Positions 6,535 to 12,550 of a stretch of DNA of 12,550 bases are shown in pieces (the stretch's first letter is position 1; the number at the start of each line of letters is the position of its first letter). Where the stretch lies: assembly GCA_030539475.1 (NCBI GenBank), contig JAUNRY010000037.1:1-12550 (forward strand). The letters run 5' to 3'. A program made the translations under genes and the position numbers. Origin of the DNA: Bacteroidia bacterium (GTDB lineage Bacteria; Bacteroidota; Bacteroidia; Bacteroidales; Dysgonomonadaceae). The notes under the pieces are model-generated. The model made no database searches and was not told the DNA's origin. It saw only the letters and a list, made by a program, of their open reading frames with translations.

Positions 6535-8253
6535 CGCTTTGCCTATCCATATTTTAACTTCGTCGGGGGTAGGATTGTTCAACCCCATCTTGAATTTCTT
6601 GTTCAATCCGCAAATTTCCTGATGCAGTTTATTGGGATTTGCGTCTGCCAGCATTTTCACTTCCGTGTATCCCGCTTTTTGAATCACGGGAACCCATTCT
6701 TCCGGAATACCTATTTCGATGTATTTTGCCGTTGAATCTTTTTTGGCCTTTTTCTCGGGACGCATTTGCGGAAAAAGCAGCACTTCCTGAATGGCGGTTT
6801 GCCCGGTGAGCAGCATCGTGAGCCGGTCCATGCCGATGCCCATCCCCGATGTGGGCGGCATGCCGTATTCCAGCGCGCGCAGGAAATCCTGGTCGATAAA
6901 CATGGCTTCATCATCGCCTTTTTCCGACAAGCGGAGCTGTTCTTCGAAACGTTCGCGCTGGTCAATCGGGTCGTTCAGTTCCGAGTAGGCGTTGCAAAGC
7001 TCTTTTCCGTTCACCATCAACTCAAAACGTTCGGTGAGTTCGGGATTGTCGCGGTGGCGTTTGCAAAGCGGCGACATTTCGATGGGATAATCAATGATGA
7101 ACGTGGGCTGAACGTATTGTCCTTCGCACTTTTCGCCGAAAATTTCATCAATCAGTTTGCCTTTGCCCATGGTTTCATCCGCTTCAACGTTTAGTTTCCT
7201 GCATACATCGCGCAGTTGCGCTTCGTCCATTCCGGTGATATCGATTCCCGTATGTTCCTTGATGGCGTCAATCATCGTGATGCGTTTGTAAGGCGCTTTG
7301 AAGTCTATTTCGTTGCCGCCTACTTTCACTTTGGTGGTTCCCAGCACCTTGGTGGCGATGTATTCCAGCATCTGCTCGGTAAATTCCATCATCCATTTGT
7401 AGTCTTTGTAGGCCACGTAAATTTCCATCACGGTAAATTCGGGATTGTGCGTGCGGTCCATGCCTTCGTTGCGGAAGTCGCGCGAAAACTCATACACCCC
7501 TTCAAACCCGCCCACAATGAGGCGTTTCAGGTACAACTCGTTGGCAATTCGTAAATACAAATCGATATCCAGCGCGTTGTGGTGCGTGATGAACGGACGT
7601 GCCGCGGCTCCGCCGGGAATGGGCTGAAGCACAGGTGTATCTACTTCTAAGTAGCCGAACTTGTTGATAAATTCGCGCATGGCGTTGAAGATGTGCGTGC
7701 GTTTGATGAAGATATCTTTTACGTCGTCGTTCACCACCAAATCCACATAACGACGGCGATAACGGAGTTCGGGATCGGTAAATTTATCGTATTCAACGCC
7801 GTCTTTCATTTTTACCACGGGAAGTGGTTTCAACGATTTGGCAAGCACGGTAAGCGATTCGGCATGAACGGAGATTTCTCCCATCTGCGTGCGGAAAACA
7901 AAACCGGTTATGCCTATGAAATCGCCAATATCGAGCAGTTTTTTGAAAACCGTATTGTAAAGTTCCTTGTCTTCGCCGGGGCAAATATCGTCGCGGGTGA
8001 TGTAAACCTGAATTCTTCCTTTCGAGTCCTGCAGCTCCATAAACGATGCTTTGCCCATAATGCGGCGGCTCATGATGCGTCCCGCGATGCTTACGGGGCG
8101 TTTTTCTTCATCGTTAAATTCGTCTTTTATATCGGTTGAGTAGGCGGTAACTTCGTAAAGGGCGGCGGGGTAGGGTTCAATTCCTATGTTTCTTAATTCG
8201 TCTAAACTTTGTCTGCGGATAATTTCCTGTTCACTAAGTTCTAAATGATGCAT
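6532..8253 (-). CDS. lysS: Lysyl-tRNA synthetase, class II
   Basis: Charges tRNA-Lys with lysine in the cytoplasm. It has 573 residues. An OB-fold anticodon-binding domain spans about 53-150 (VSIAGRIMSRRIMGKASFMEL, DIGDFIGITGFVF). The class II catalytic core carries motif 1 around FGYLEVDTPVLQPIPGGA (199-216), motif 2 in RDFRNEGMDRTHNPEFTVME (258-277), and motif 3 in SGMGIGMDRLTMLLT (469-483). All the usual catalytic arginines and glutamates can be seen. Residues about 515-573 (from IPEEWVPVIQKAGYTEV to the end) are an extension absent from the roughly 500-residue enzymes of other phyla, and resemble a helix-hairpin-helix module. It is the first gene of the leftward transcript, with a good promoter at 8289-8296. 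Confidence 0.98.
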   Translation of the reverse strand: MHHLELSEQEIIRRQSLDELRNIGIEPYPAALYEVTAYSTDIKDEFNDEEKRPVSIAGRIMSRRIMGKASFMELQDSKGRIQVYITRDDICPGEDKELYNTVFKKLLDIGDFIGITGFVFRTQMGEISVHAESLTVLAKSLKPLPVVKMKDGVEYDKFTDPELRYRRRYVDLVVNDDVKDIFIKRTHIFNAMREFINKFGYLEVDTPVLQPIPGGAAARPFITHHNALDIDLYLRIANELYLKRLIVGGFEGVYEFSRDFRNEGMDRTHNPEFTVMEIYVAYKDYKWMMEFTEQMLEYIATKVLGTTKVKVGGNEIDFKAPYKRITMIDAIKEHTGIDITGMDEAQLRDVCRKLNVEADETMGKGKLIDEIFGEKCEGQYVQPTFIIDYPIEMSPLCKRHRDNPELTERFELMVNGKELCNAYSELNDPIDQRERFEEQLRLSEKGDDEAMFIDQDFLRALEYGMPPTSGMGIGMDRLTMLLTGQTAIQEVLLFPQMRPEKKAKKDSTAKYIEIGIPEEWVPVIQKAGYTEVKMLADANPNKLHQEICGLNKKFKMGLNNPTPDEVKIWIGKA

Positions 8254-8288
8254 TTTGATTAAATTGTTTCGGTGTTGAAAAACTTACG

Positions 8289-8296
8289 CAAAAGTA
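8289..8296 (-). promoter_or_regulatory. lysS promoter -7 box
   Basis: The minus strand reads TACTTTTG, an exact match to TAnnTTTG, embedded in the TTTTGTACTTTTGC context common at Bacteroidota promoters. It lies 36 bases before the lysS ATG, implying a leader of about 30 bases. The -33 element is not clear. Confidence 0.65.
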
Positions 8297-8462
8297 CAAA
8301 ATTTATTTGATATCGATGCCGATTTTTCCAACTACTCTCGCGCACAGGGCTATTTCAAACCTCACCACAAGACTCAAACCGCATGTATGGTAGAATTATT
8401 CTAAATAACAACAATTGTGCAAATAAATACGGAAAATTTTCTTTAATTGCCGATAATTTATG

Positions 8463-8470
8463 TATTTTTG
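8463..8470 (+). promoter_or_regulatory. Candidate promoter -7 box for the DRTGG/HATPase/Fe-S operon
   Basis: TATTTTTG matches TAnnTTTG. Only a weak TTT-rich stretch (8438-8444) stands at the -33 position. Transcription from about 8476 would give a leader of about 160 bases before ATG 8636. Confidence 0.45.
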
Positions 8471-8635
8471 TAACCAGTTAGTTCATTGCGTGTTAGTCTG
8501 AAAGGCGATTAATTGTTGCAGCATGATTTTAGAAGAAAAAATCAATTATAAATAGAATTTTGCTATTATTATGCCCAAGTTAACATCTTTTAGTTTGAAA
8601 ATGAAATAAAGGAGAGCTTTTAAAAAAACGCCGTC

Positions 8636-8977
8636 ATGGAATTAAGCAAAGTGAGCCGGCTGATAACCGGAAAAATCGTGTATGAGTCGGCGCCACAGCC
8701 GCAGCTGGAATATGCTTTCTCGTCGGATTTGATGAGCGACGTATTGCGCTTCAACATGGAAAAAACAATTCTTATCACGGGTTTGGCCACCGTTCAGGCA
8801 TTACGAACGGCTGAAATGTCGAACATAGAATGCATTATTTTCGCCCGCGATAAAAAAGTTACCGAAAACATGGTGGAACTTGCCGTTGAAAACAATATAT
8901 CGCTCATTACCACTCCGCTTACGCTCTTCGAAGTTTCCGGCCGGTTATACGGCAACGGAATAAAACCGATTTTTTGA
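8636..8977 (+). CDS. DRTGG-domain protein, first of two
   Basis: A 113-residue protein made of little more than one DRTGG domain, a small alpha/beta module also found inside CBS-domain pyrophosphatases and in stand-alone proteins of anaerobes. The fold pattern is visible: the lead-in LITGKIVYE, the DLMSDVL helix (31-37), ILITGLATVQALRTAEM (45-61), IECIIFARDKKV, then NISLITTPLTLFEVSGRLY (87-105). The literal DRTGG string is not kept. A regulatory or nucleotide-sensing role is inferred from the family; no catalytic residues can be named. The following ATG lies one base after this stop, so tight translational coupling is expected. An AGGAG sits 21 bases before the ATG, too far for normal Shine-Dalgarno use. 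Confidence 0.85.
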   Translation: MELSKVSRLITGKIVYESAPQPQLEYAFSSDLMSDVLRFNMEKTILITGLATVQALRTAEMSNIECIIFARDKKVTENMVELAVENNISLITTPLTLFEVSGRLYGNGIKPIF

Positions 8978-8978
8978 T

Positions 8979-9389
8979 ATGCAATTCGAGTACGATATAC
9001 AGGGAGGAGATTTCAGCTCGGCCGGAAAAGCAAGTTCCGATATAAAAAAGGTGCTAAAGCAACTCAATATCGATCCGCAAGTTATCCGAAGAATTGCCAT
9101 TGCCCTGTACGAAGCCGAAGTGAATGTGGTGGCGCACGCTTACAAAGGTGTGATGAAAGTGGATTTGGACGCTCAAAAAATAAAGATATTGCTGGAAGAC
9201 GAAGGCCCCGGCATCGAAAACATAGAAAGAGCCATGCAGGAAGGTTTCTCAACCGCGTCGGACGAAGTACGCCAGATGGGATTCGGCGCCGGAATGGGCT
9301 TGCCCAACATCAAACGGAATACCGATGAAATGCTCCTAACTTCCGTGCCCGGCGAAGGAACAAGATTGGAATTATTGGTGAGATTTTGA
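8979..9389 (+). CDS. Stand-alone HATPase, anti-sigma/serine-kinase (RsbW/RsbT-like) protein
   Basis: A 136-residue GHKL ATP-binding domain with no partner domain. The N box is ALYEAEVNVVAHAYKG (42-57), with the Glu/Asn/His pattern of RsbW/SpoIIAB-type serine kinases rather than of sensor kinases. The G1 box is EDEGPGI (73-79), and the G2 loop is MGFGAGMGLPNIKR (100-113). It probably phosphorylates or binds a partner protein. In this context the partner may be one of the DRTGG or iron-sulfur proteins of the operon, since no STAS anti-anti-sigma protein is encoded nearby. It follows the DRTGG gene by one base. Confidence 0.9.
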   Translation: MQFEYDIQGGDFSSAGKASSDIKKVLKQLNIDPQVIRRIAIALYEAEVNVVAHAYKGVMKVDLDAQKIKILLEDEGPGIENIERAMQEGFSTASDEVRQMGFGAGMGLPNIKRNTDEMLLTSVPGEGTRLELLVRF

Positions 9390-9401
9390 AATAAATATCA
9401 G

Positions 9402-9466
9402 GTTACAGACTTTGCGGTAACGGGCTTGCACCGCCTGACATCTGTCAGCGCAGCGGTTTAAAGTCT
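9402..9466 (+). other. Structured intergenic element with nested inverted repeats
   Basis: Several complementary arms lie in a 93-base gap of an otherwise tightly packed operon. AGACTTT (9407-9413) pairs with AAAGTCT (9460-9466). Inside that, GCGGT (9414-9418) pairs with ACCGC (9430-9434), and CTGACA (9435-9440) with TGTCAG (9443-9448). ACCGC can alternatively pair with GCGGT at 9453-9457, extending the second stem to 11 bp with a 4-base bulge. No T-run follows, so it is not a standard intrinsic terminator. Confidence 0.5.
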
Positions 9467-9477
9467 AAAATCTACAA
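9457..9477. repeat. Short heptamer repeat remnant
   Basis: Three 7-base units, the last two being TCTAAAA and TCTACAA. GTCTAAAATCT (9463-9473) is the exact reverse complement of AGATTTTAGAC at 11211-11221, and nine of its bases recur at 6522-6530. This ties the gap to the other two heptamer-bearing gaps. Confidence 0.4.
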
Positions 9478-9482
9478 AAAAA

Positions 9483-10865
9483 ATGAAAGACCGAAATTAC
9501 ACACACGCCATTCAAATCGATACAGCCAAATGCATCGGTTGCTCGCATTGCATGCAGGTTTGCCCCACGCAAGCCATCCGCATCATTGAAGGGCATGCCG
9601 GTATTATGCCTGAGCGATGTGTGGATTGCGGCGAATGTTACCGCGTTTGTCCGGTGAAAGCCATTTTTGTGGAAGACGACGAATTTTCGCCCGCAAATTC
9701 CCCGGCTTATCGCGTAGCGTTGGTCCCGTCGGTTTTTATCGGGCAGTTTCCTTCGGAACACACGGCTTCCGAAATTCTGGATGCCGTGAAGCAAATTGGG
9801 TTCGACGAGGTTTTCGAAGTGGAACAGGCTGTGGATTTCACGAAAAAAATTTACGACACCATTGCCGATGAGGCAGATTATTCACAACGCCCCATCATCG
9901 GTTCGTTTTGCCCGGCCATTGTGCGGCTCATACAAGTTCATTACCATTCGCTCACCGACCAGATTCTGCAAATAAAAGCTCCGCTCGATATCGCCGCGCT
10001 CTACCTGCGTAAATCCAAAGCCAAAGAAAATATCAATCCCCAAAATATTCAAATTTACTACATCACCCCTTGCGCGGCAAAAATTGTAGCTGCCAAAGCG
10101 CCCGTTGGCGAAAAGGTTTCGCCTATTTACGGCGCCATAAATATGAAAGAGGTGTTCAACTTGGTTTCCAAAACACTTATCGAGAAAAAAGAATCCAAGC
10201 TCTCCAAGCAGTTTGCCAACATGAGCCCCGATTCCGTGAAGTGGTCGATTTCGGGAACCGAAAAACAGTATTTCCGCGGGCGAAGCCTGGCTATCGACGG
10301 CATGGAAAACGTGGTGGAATTTTTAGACCGGTTGGAATCGGGAAGAATTAGCGGTGTGGATTTTCTGGAAATGCGCGCCTGCGACCAAGGCTGTGCCGGC
10401 GGGATTCTCTGCCCCGGAAATCGGTTCCTTACGGTTGAACGGCTGGAACAACGCGAAAAGAAACTTGCCATGCTGGCAGAAACCCAACAATCTGTAAGGA
10501 ACGATTTGATGGATTATGCCGATGAAATGCAACAAACGTTCAAAGTTGATACGGTTTATCCGCGCGACGGATTGCTGCTCGACGAAGATTTGGAAATAGC
10601 GCTCCAAAAGATGGAACGTATAAAAAAACTCAACTCGTATCTTCCCGGTTTCGATTGTGGCGCTTGCGGCGCGCCCACTTGCCGCAGCCTGGCGGAAGAT
10701 ATTGTGAAGGAAAAAGCAACCATTTCGCACTGCGTTTTCGTGCAGCGCGTAATGGAAAAGAATTATAACCTGAGTCCCGATCAGGCTTTCCACACCATCG
10801 AAAAGATATGGGGAAAAGATCGGCTCAACAAATATCAGCAACCGAATGGAAAAACCGAATCTTAA
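9483..10865 (+). CDS. Multi-cluster iron-sulfur protein with degenerate [FeFe]-hydrogenase domain
   Basis: A 460-residue cytoplasmic redox protein. Two [4Fe-4S] ferredoxin motifs open it (Cys17, 20, 23, 27 and Cys46, 49, 52, 56, each CxxCxxCxxxCP). Residues about 77-320 are a hydrogenase large-subunit-like domain whose three H-cluster loops are altered: SFCPA (Cys143) for TSCCP, TPCAAK (Cys197) for MPCxxK, and EMRACDQGCAGG (Cys300, Cys304) for the third. The four cysteines that would hold a [4Fe-4S] cubane remain, but the first cysteine of TSCC is Phe142, so normal hydrogenase catalysis is doubtful. The C-terminus carries a further Fe-S domain of the CGACGAPTC type (Cys392, 395, 400, 417) followed by a helix. 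It probably senses or relays electrons for a bifurcating hydrogenase. Its last 20 bases overlap the next gene. Confidence 0.93.
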   Translation: MKDRNYTHAIQIDTAKCIGCSHCMQVCPTQAIRIIEGHAGIMPERCVDCGECYRVCPVKAIFVEDDEFSPANSPAYRVALVPSVFIGQFPSEHTASEILDAVKQIGFDEVFEVEQAVDFTKKIYDTIADEADYSQRPIIGSFCPAIVRLIQVHYHSLTDQILQIKAPLDIAALYLRKSKAKENINPQNIQIYYITPCAAKIVAAKAPVGEKVSPIYGAINMKEVFNLVSKTLIEKKESKLSKQFANMSPDSVKWSISGTEKQYFRGRSLAIDGMENVVEFLDRLESGRISGVDFLEMRACDQGCAGGILCPGNRFLTVERLEQREKKLAMLAETQQSVRNDLMDYADEMQQTFKVDTVYPRDGLLLDEDLEIALQKMERIKKLNSYLPGFDCGACGAPTCRSLAEDIVKEKATISHCVFVQRVMEKNYNLSPDQAFHTIEKIWGKDRLNKYQQPNGKTES

Positions 10866-11196
10866 AAAACTGACAGAAGACCTGCACTTCGAATGCCTTG
10901 CCGGCAAAACGTTGCTGGACAGAATCCCGCAATCGGCTTACGTTTCCGACCTGTTGAGCGACGTGATGGGAAAAGCCCAAGCCGATATGATTTGGGTAAC
11001 TTCGCAAGTGCATAAAAATATTGTAGCGGTGGCTTCGCTCAAAGAGTTGAGCGCGATAGTCATCGTCAACGAACGCCCGGTAGAGAAAGAATTGCTGGAG
11101 CAAGCCGAAAACGAAGAAGTGGTAATATTATCGTCCAACTTACCGGCATTTGAAACAGTGGGAAAATTGTATAATTGCTTAGACGTCAGATGTTAG
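10846..11196 (+). CDS. DRTGG-domain protein, second of two
   Basis: A 116-residue single-domain DRTGG protein, overlapping the preceding gene by 20 bases. The family pattern is clearer than in the first copy: AYVSDLLSDVMGKA (31-44), MIWVTSQVHKNIVAVASLKELSAIVIV as strand-helix-strand, then EEVVILSSNLPAFETVGKLY (90-109). The two copies differ widely in sequence, so they are old paralogs with probably different partners. The last residues (LDVRC) and the stop codon come from the start of a heptamer repeat rather than from conserved coding sequence. The function is not known; nucleotide or redox-signal binding is a guess from the family. Confidence 0.85.
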   Translation: MEKPNLKKLTEDLHFECLAGKTLLDRIPQSAYVSDLLSDVMGKAQADMIWVTSQVHKNIVAVASLKELSAIVIVNERPVEKELLEQAENEEVVILSSNLPAFETVGKLYNCLDVRC

Positions 11197-11265
11197 ACCG
11201 CGTCGCTGTCAGATTTTAGACGTTAAACAGTCTGATGTCTGATATCTGTTGTCCGTTATCTCAAT
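11179..11265. repeat. Degenerate heptamer tandem repeat reaching into a gene's 3' end
   Basis: Period-7 units start at 11179 (TTAGACG, TCAGATG and a further TTAGAC unit) and are strongest at 11231-11265, where five consecutive units begin TC (TCTGATG, TCTGATA, then three more divergent ones). The run begins inside the coding end of the second DRTGG gene and ends three bases before the PHP gene's ATG at 11269. It is too degenerate and has too short a unit to be a CRISPR array. Confidence 0.6.
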
Positions 11266-11268
11266 AAA

Positions 11269-11991
11269 ATGAAAAATTTCAAGGCAGATCTTCACATCCA
11301 CACTTGTCTTTCGCCCTGCGGCGATTTGGACATGAGCCCGCGGAATATTGTGCGAACGGCCATTGAAAAAGGATTGGACATAATCGCGATAACCGACCAC
11401 AACTCCACGCGCAACGTGAAAACGTGTGTGGAAATCGGAGAAAAACACGGACTTTTCGTGATTCCCGGCTGCGAAGTAAACACGCAGGAAGAGGTGCATT
11501 GCCTGTGCTACTTTCCCGATTTGGAAACGCTGAACGAGTTTCAGCGCTACTTAGACGAAAAAATGCCTGACATTAAAAACGACGTGGAGCTTTTCGGCTA
11601 TCAGGTGGCGGTGGACGAGAACGATGTGATTGTTTACGAAGAAGAACGGTCGCTTTACACGGGCATTCAGGACGATATTGAAGGTGTGCAGCAAAAAGTG
11701 CATTCGCTGGGCGGGATTTTTGTTCCGGCGCATATCGACCGGATGAAAAACGGAGTTTACGGACAGTTGGGCTTCATCCCTTTCGACTTGCAGTACGACG
11801 CGTTGGAAATCTCAAGAAGAATACTTCCCGAAGATTTTTTGAGAGAGCATCCCGAAATTGCGTCGAAGAAAATACTGAGAAGCTCCGACGCTCATTTTCT
11901 GAATCACATTGCAAGCGTGCATACCGATTTTTATATGGGAGGGTTGAACTGGGAAAACTTTAAATCCCAAATCGTAAATTGCAATGGTTGA
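11269..11991 (+). CDS. PHP-domain metal-dependent phosphoesterase
   Basis: A 240-residue protein of the PHP (polymerase and histidinol phosphatase) superfamily. Metal-binding motifs occur in order: DLHIHT (His9, His11), ITDHNS (Asp43, His44), GCEVNT (Glu69), EEVHCL (His77), PAHIDR (His155) and SSDAHF (Asp207, His209), so the active site looks complete for a two- or three-metal centre. Relatives hydrolyse phosphoesters such as nucleoside 3',5'-bisphosphates or histidinol phosphate; the substrate of this type is not known to me. It has no membrane segment and is probably cytoplasmic. Its stop overlaps the next gene by 8 bases. The context of HATPases, DRTGG proteins and Fe-S clusters suggests it makes or removes a signalling nucleotide or a protein phosphate. 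Confidence 0.92.
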   Translation: MKNFKADLHIHTCLSPCGDLDMSPRNIVRTAIEKGLDIIAITDHNSTRNVKTCVEIGEKHGLFVIPGCEVNTQEEVHCLCYFPDLETLNEFQRYLDEKMPDIKNDVELFGYQVAVDENDVIVYEEERSLYTGIQDDIEGVQQKVHSLGGIFVPAHIDRMKNGVYGQLGFIPFDLQYDALEISRRILPEDFLREHPEIASKKILRSSDAHFLNHIASVHTDFYMGGLNWENFKSQIVNCNG

Positions 11992-12550
11992 CTTAGCAAT
12001 GCACATGATGGACATCGTCCAAAACTCCATTCGGGCAAACGCGACGAGAATTGAAATCGATTTTCTGGAAGACAGCCGGAAAGCCACGTTAGCGTTTTCG
12101 GTAAAAGACAACGGTTCGGGAATGGCGCCGGAAACGGTGGAGAAACTCGAAGACCCGTTTTTTACCACCCGCACCACCCGGAGGGTAGGGTTGGGCGTCC
12201 CGTTTCTGAAAATGTCGAGCGAGCAAACCGGCGGTTCGTTGAAGATACAATCGGAGTTGGGAGTGGGAACAACCATCGAGGCAGTTTACAAAACCAACAA
12301 CCCCGATTGCCTTCCTTTGGGCGATTTAGCCGGGTACATGGTTTTGTTGCTGGTAGCCAATCCCGAAATTCATTTCAGCTTTCGCTACCGGATAGACGGC
12401 AGCGAATTTTTACTCGATACCCAAGAGTTGGCACAACAGGGAATTACCGAGCTGTCGAACAACGAAATGGCATCGGCCTTGAAAGAATACATAAATGAAA
12501 ACTTGAAAGAAATATATGCGAACCGAAAAACAGCGAGTTACTTATGTTGA
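11984..12550 (+). CDS. Stand-alone HATPase (histidine-kinase-type ATP-binding domain), second of two
   Basis: A 188-residue protein with a GHKL ATP-binding domain at about 1-105 and a C-terminal domain of about 80 residues that I do not recognise. The N box is HMMDIVQNSIRANA (7-20), the G1 box DNGSGM (42-47), the F box DPFFTT (57-62), and the G2 loop GLGVPFLK (69-76), all of histidine-kinase style. There is no dimerisation/phosphoacceptor domain, sensor or membrane segment, so it cannot be a complete sensor kinase. The gene begins inside the PHP gene (ATG 11984) and its TGA is the last codon of the window. Another ATG at 12544-12546 in a different frame could start the following gene. In related operons I would expect a NuoE-like hydrogenase subunit there. 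Confidence 0.9.
   Translation: MVDLAMHMMDIVQNSIRANATRIEIDFLEDSRKATLAFSVKDNGSGMAPETVEKLEDPFFTTRTTRRVGLGVPFLKMSSEQTGGSLKIQSELGVGTTIEAVYKTNNPDCLPLGDLAGYMVLLLVANPEIHFSFRYRIDGSEFLLDTQELAQQGITELSNNEMASALKEYINENLKEIYANRKTASYLC

Larger units (their letters stand above)
8254..8635. other. Divergent intergenic region between lysS and the hydrogenase-associated operon
   Basis: This 382-base stretch has no convincing gene. It contains a leftward -7 box for lysS, a rightward -7 box for the DRTGG-first operon, and an AT-rich 5' leader of about 160 bases. In the leader, TGATTTT (8524-8530) and AAAATCA (8538-8544) could form a weak 7-bp hairpin. A patch at about 8330-8395 is richer in C and A than its flanks, with no pattern I recognise. 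No tRNA, riboswitch or terminator is evident. Confidence 0.7.

Noticed and set aside
9430..9457. Intrinsic transcription terminator
   Set aside because: The stem is reasonable, but no run of T follows and the same-direction gene begins within 30 bases in an apparent operon.
9483..10865. Calling this gene an active [FeFe] hydrogenase (hydA)
   Set aside because: The first loop has one cysteine instead of two, and the other loops deviate. The size and C-terminal Fe-S domain also differ from catalytic HydA.
10323..10907. Minus-strand frame of 194 codons
   Set aside because: It is antisense to the Fe-S protein, whose cysteine motifs prove the plus-strand frame. Long antisense frames are common in such codon usage.
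11179..11265. CRISPR array or phage attachment site
   Set aside because: Units are 7 bases, contiguous and diverged, with no spacers, and no cas or integrase gene is nearby.

Overview
The window looks like a chromosomal stretch from an anaerobic, fermentative member of the Bacteroidota, most likely order Bacteroidales (a Dysgonomonadaceae-like organism is my guess, not something the sequence proves). The reasons are a SusC/RagA-type TonB-dependent receptor with an ECF sigma/FecR pair, TAnnTTTG-type promoter boxes, few Shine-Dalgarno sequences, a LysRS with the long C-terminal extension I associate with this group, and the lysS-gpsA-pgi gene order.

Left half, minus strand, in transcription order from position 8253 down to 1: lysS (lysyl-tRNA synthetase), an AT-rich two-gene insert (a GNAT-like protein and a 60-residue basic-tailed protein), gpsA (glycerol-3-phosphate dehydrogenase), pgi (glucose-6-phosphate isomerase), then, only 10 bases after pgi, an ECF sigma factor, a FecR-like anti-sigma factor, and the first 509 codons of a SusC-like outer-membrane receptor that leaves the window at position 1. 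The last three form a trans-envelope signalling set: ligand on the receptor's STN domain signals through FecR to release the sigma factor, which should in turn transcribe the receptor operon.

Positions 8254-8635 are a divergent promoter region. From 8636 to 12550, plus strand, runs a compact six-gene set: DRTGG-domain protein, stand-alone HATPase (anti-sigma/serine-kinase type), a 460-residue iron-sulfur protein with a degenerate [FeFe]-hydrogenase domain, a second DRTGG-domain protein, a PHP-family phosphoesterase, and a second stand-alone HATPase. In other anaerobes such genes sit beside the NADH-dependent electron-bifurcating [FeFe] hydrogenase (HydABC/NuoEF-like); the window ends before any catalytic subunit appears. 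The set reads as a redox-sensing and signalling module whose partners and output are unknown. It is the best candidate here for an undescribed system.

Smaller oddities are degenerate 7-base tandem repeats in three intergenic gaps, reaching stop codons or coding ends; a strongly structured 65-base gap inside the hydrogenase-associated operon; a 17-base motif shared by the leaders of fecR and susC; and a base-composition break inside the susC gene.
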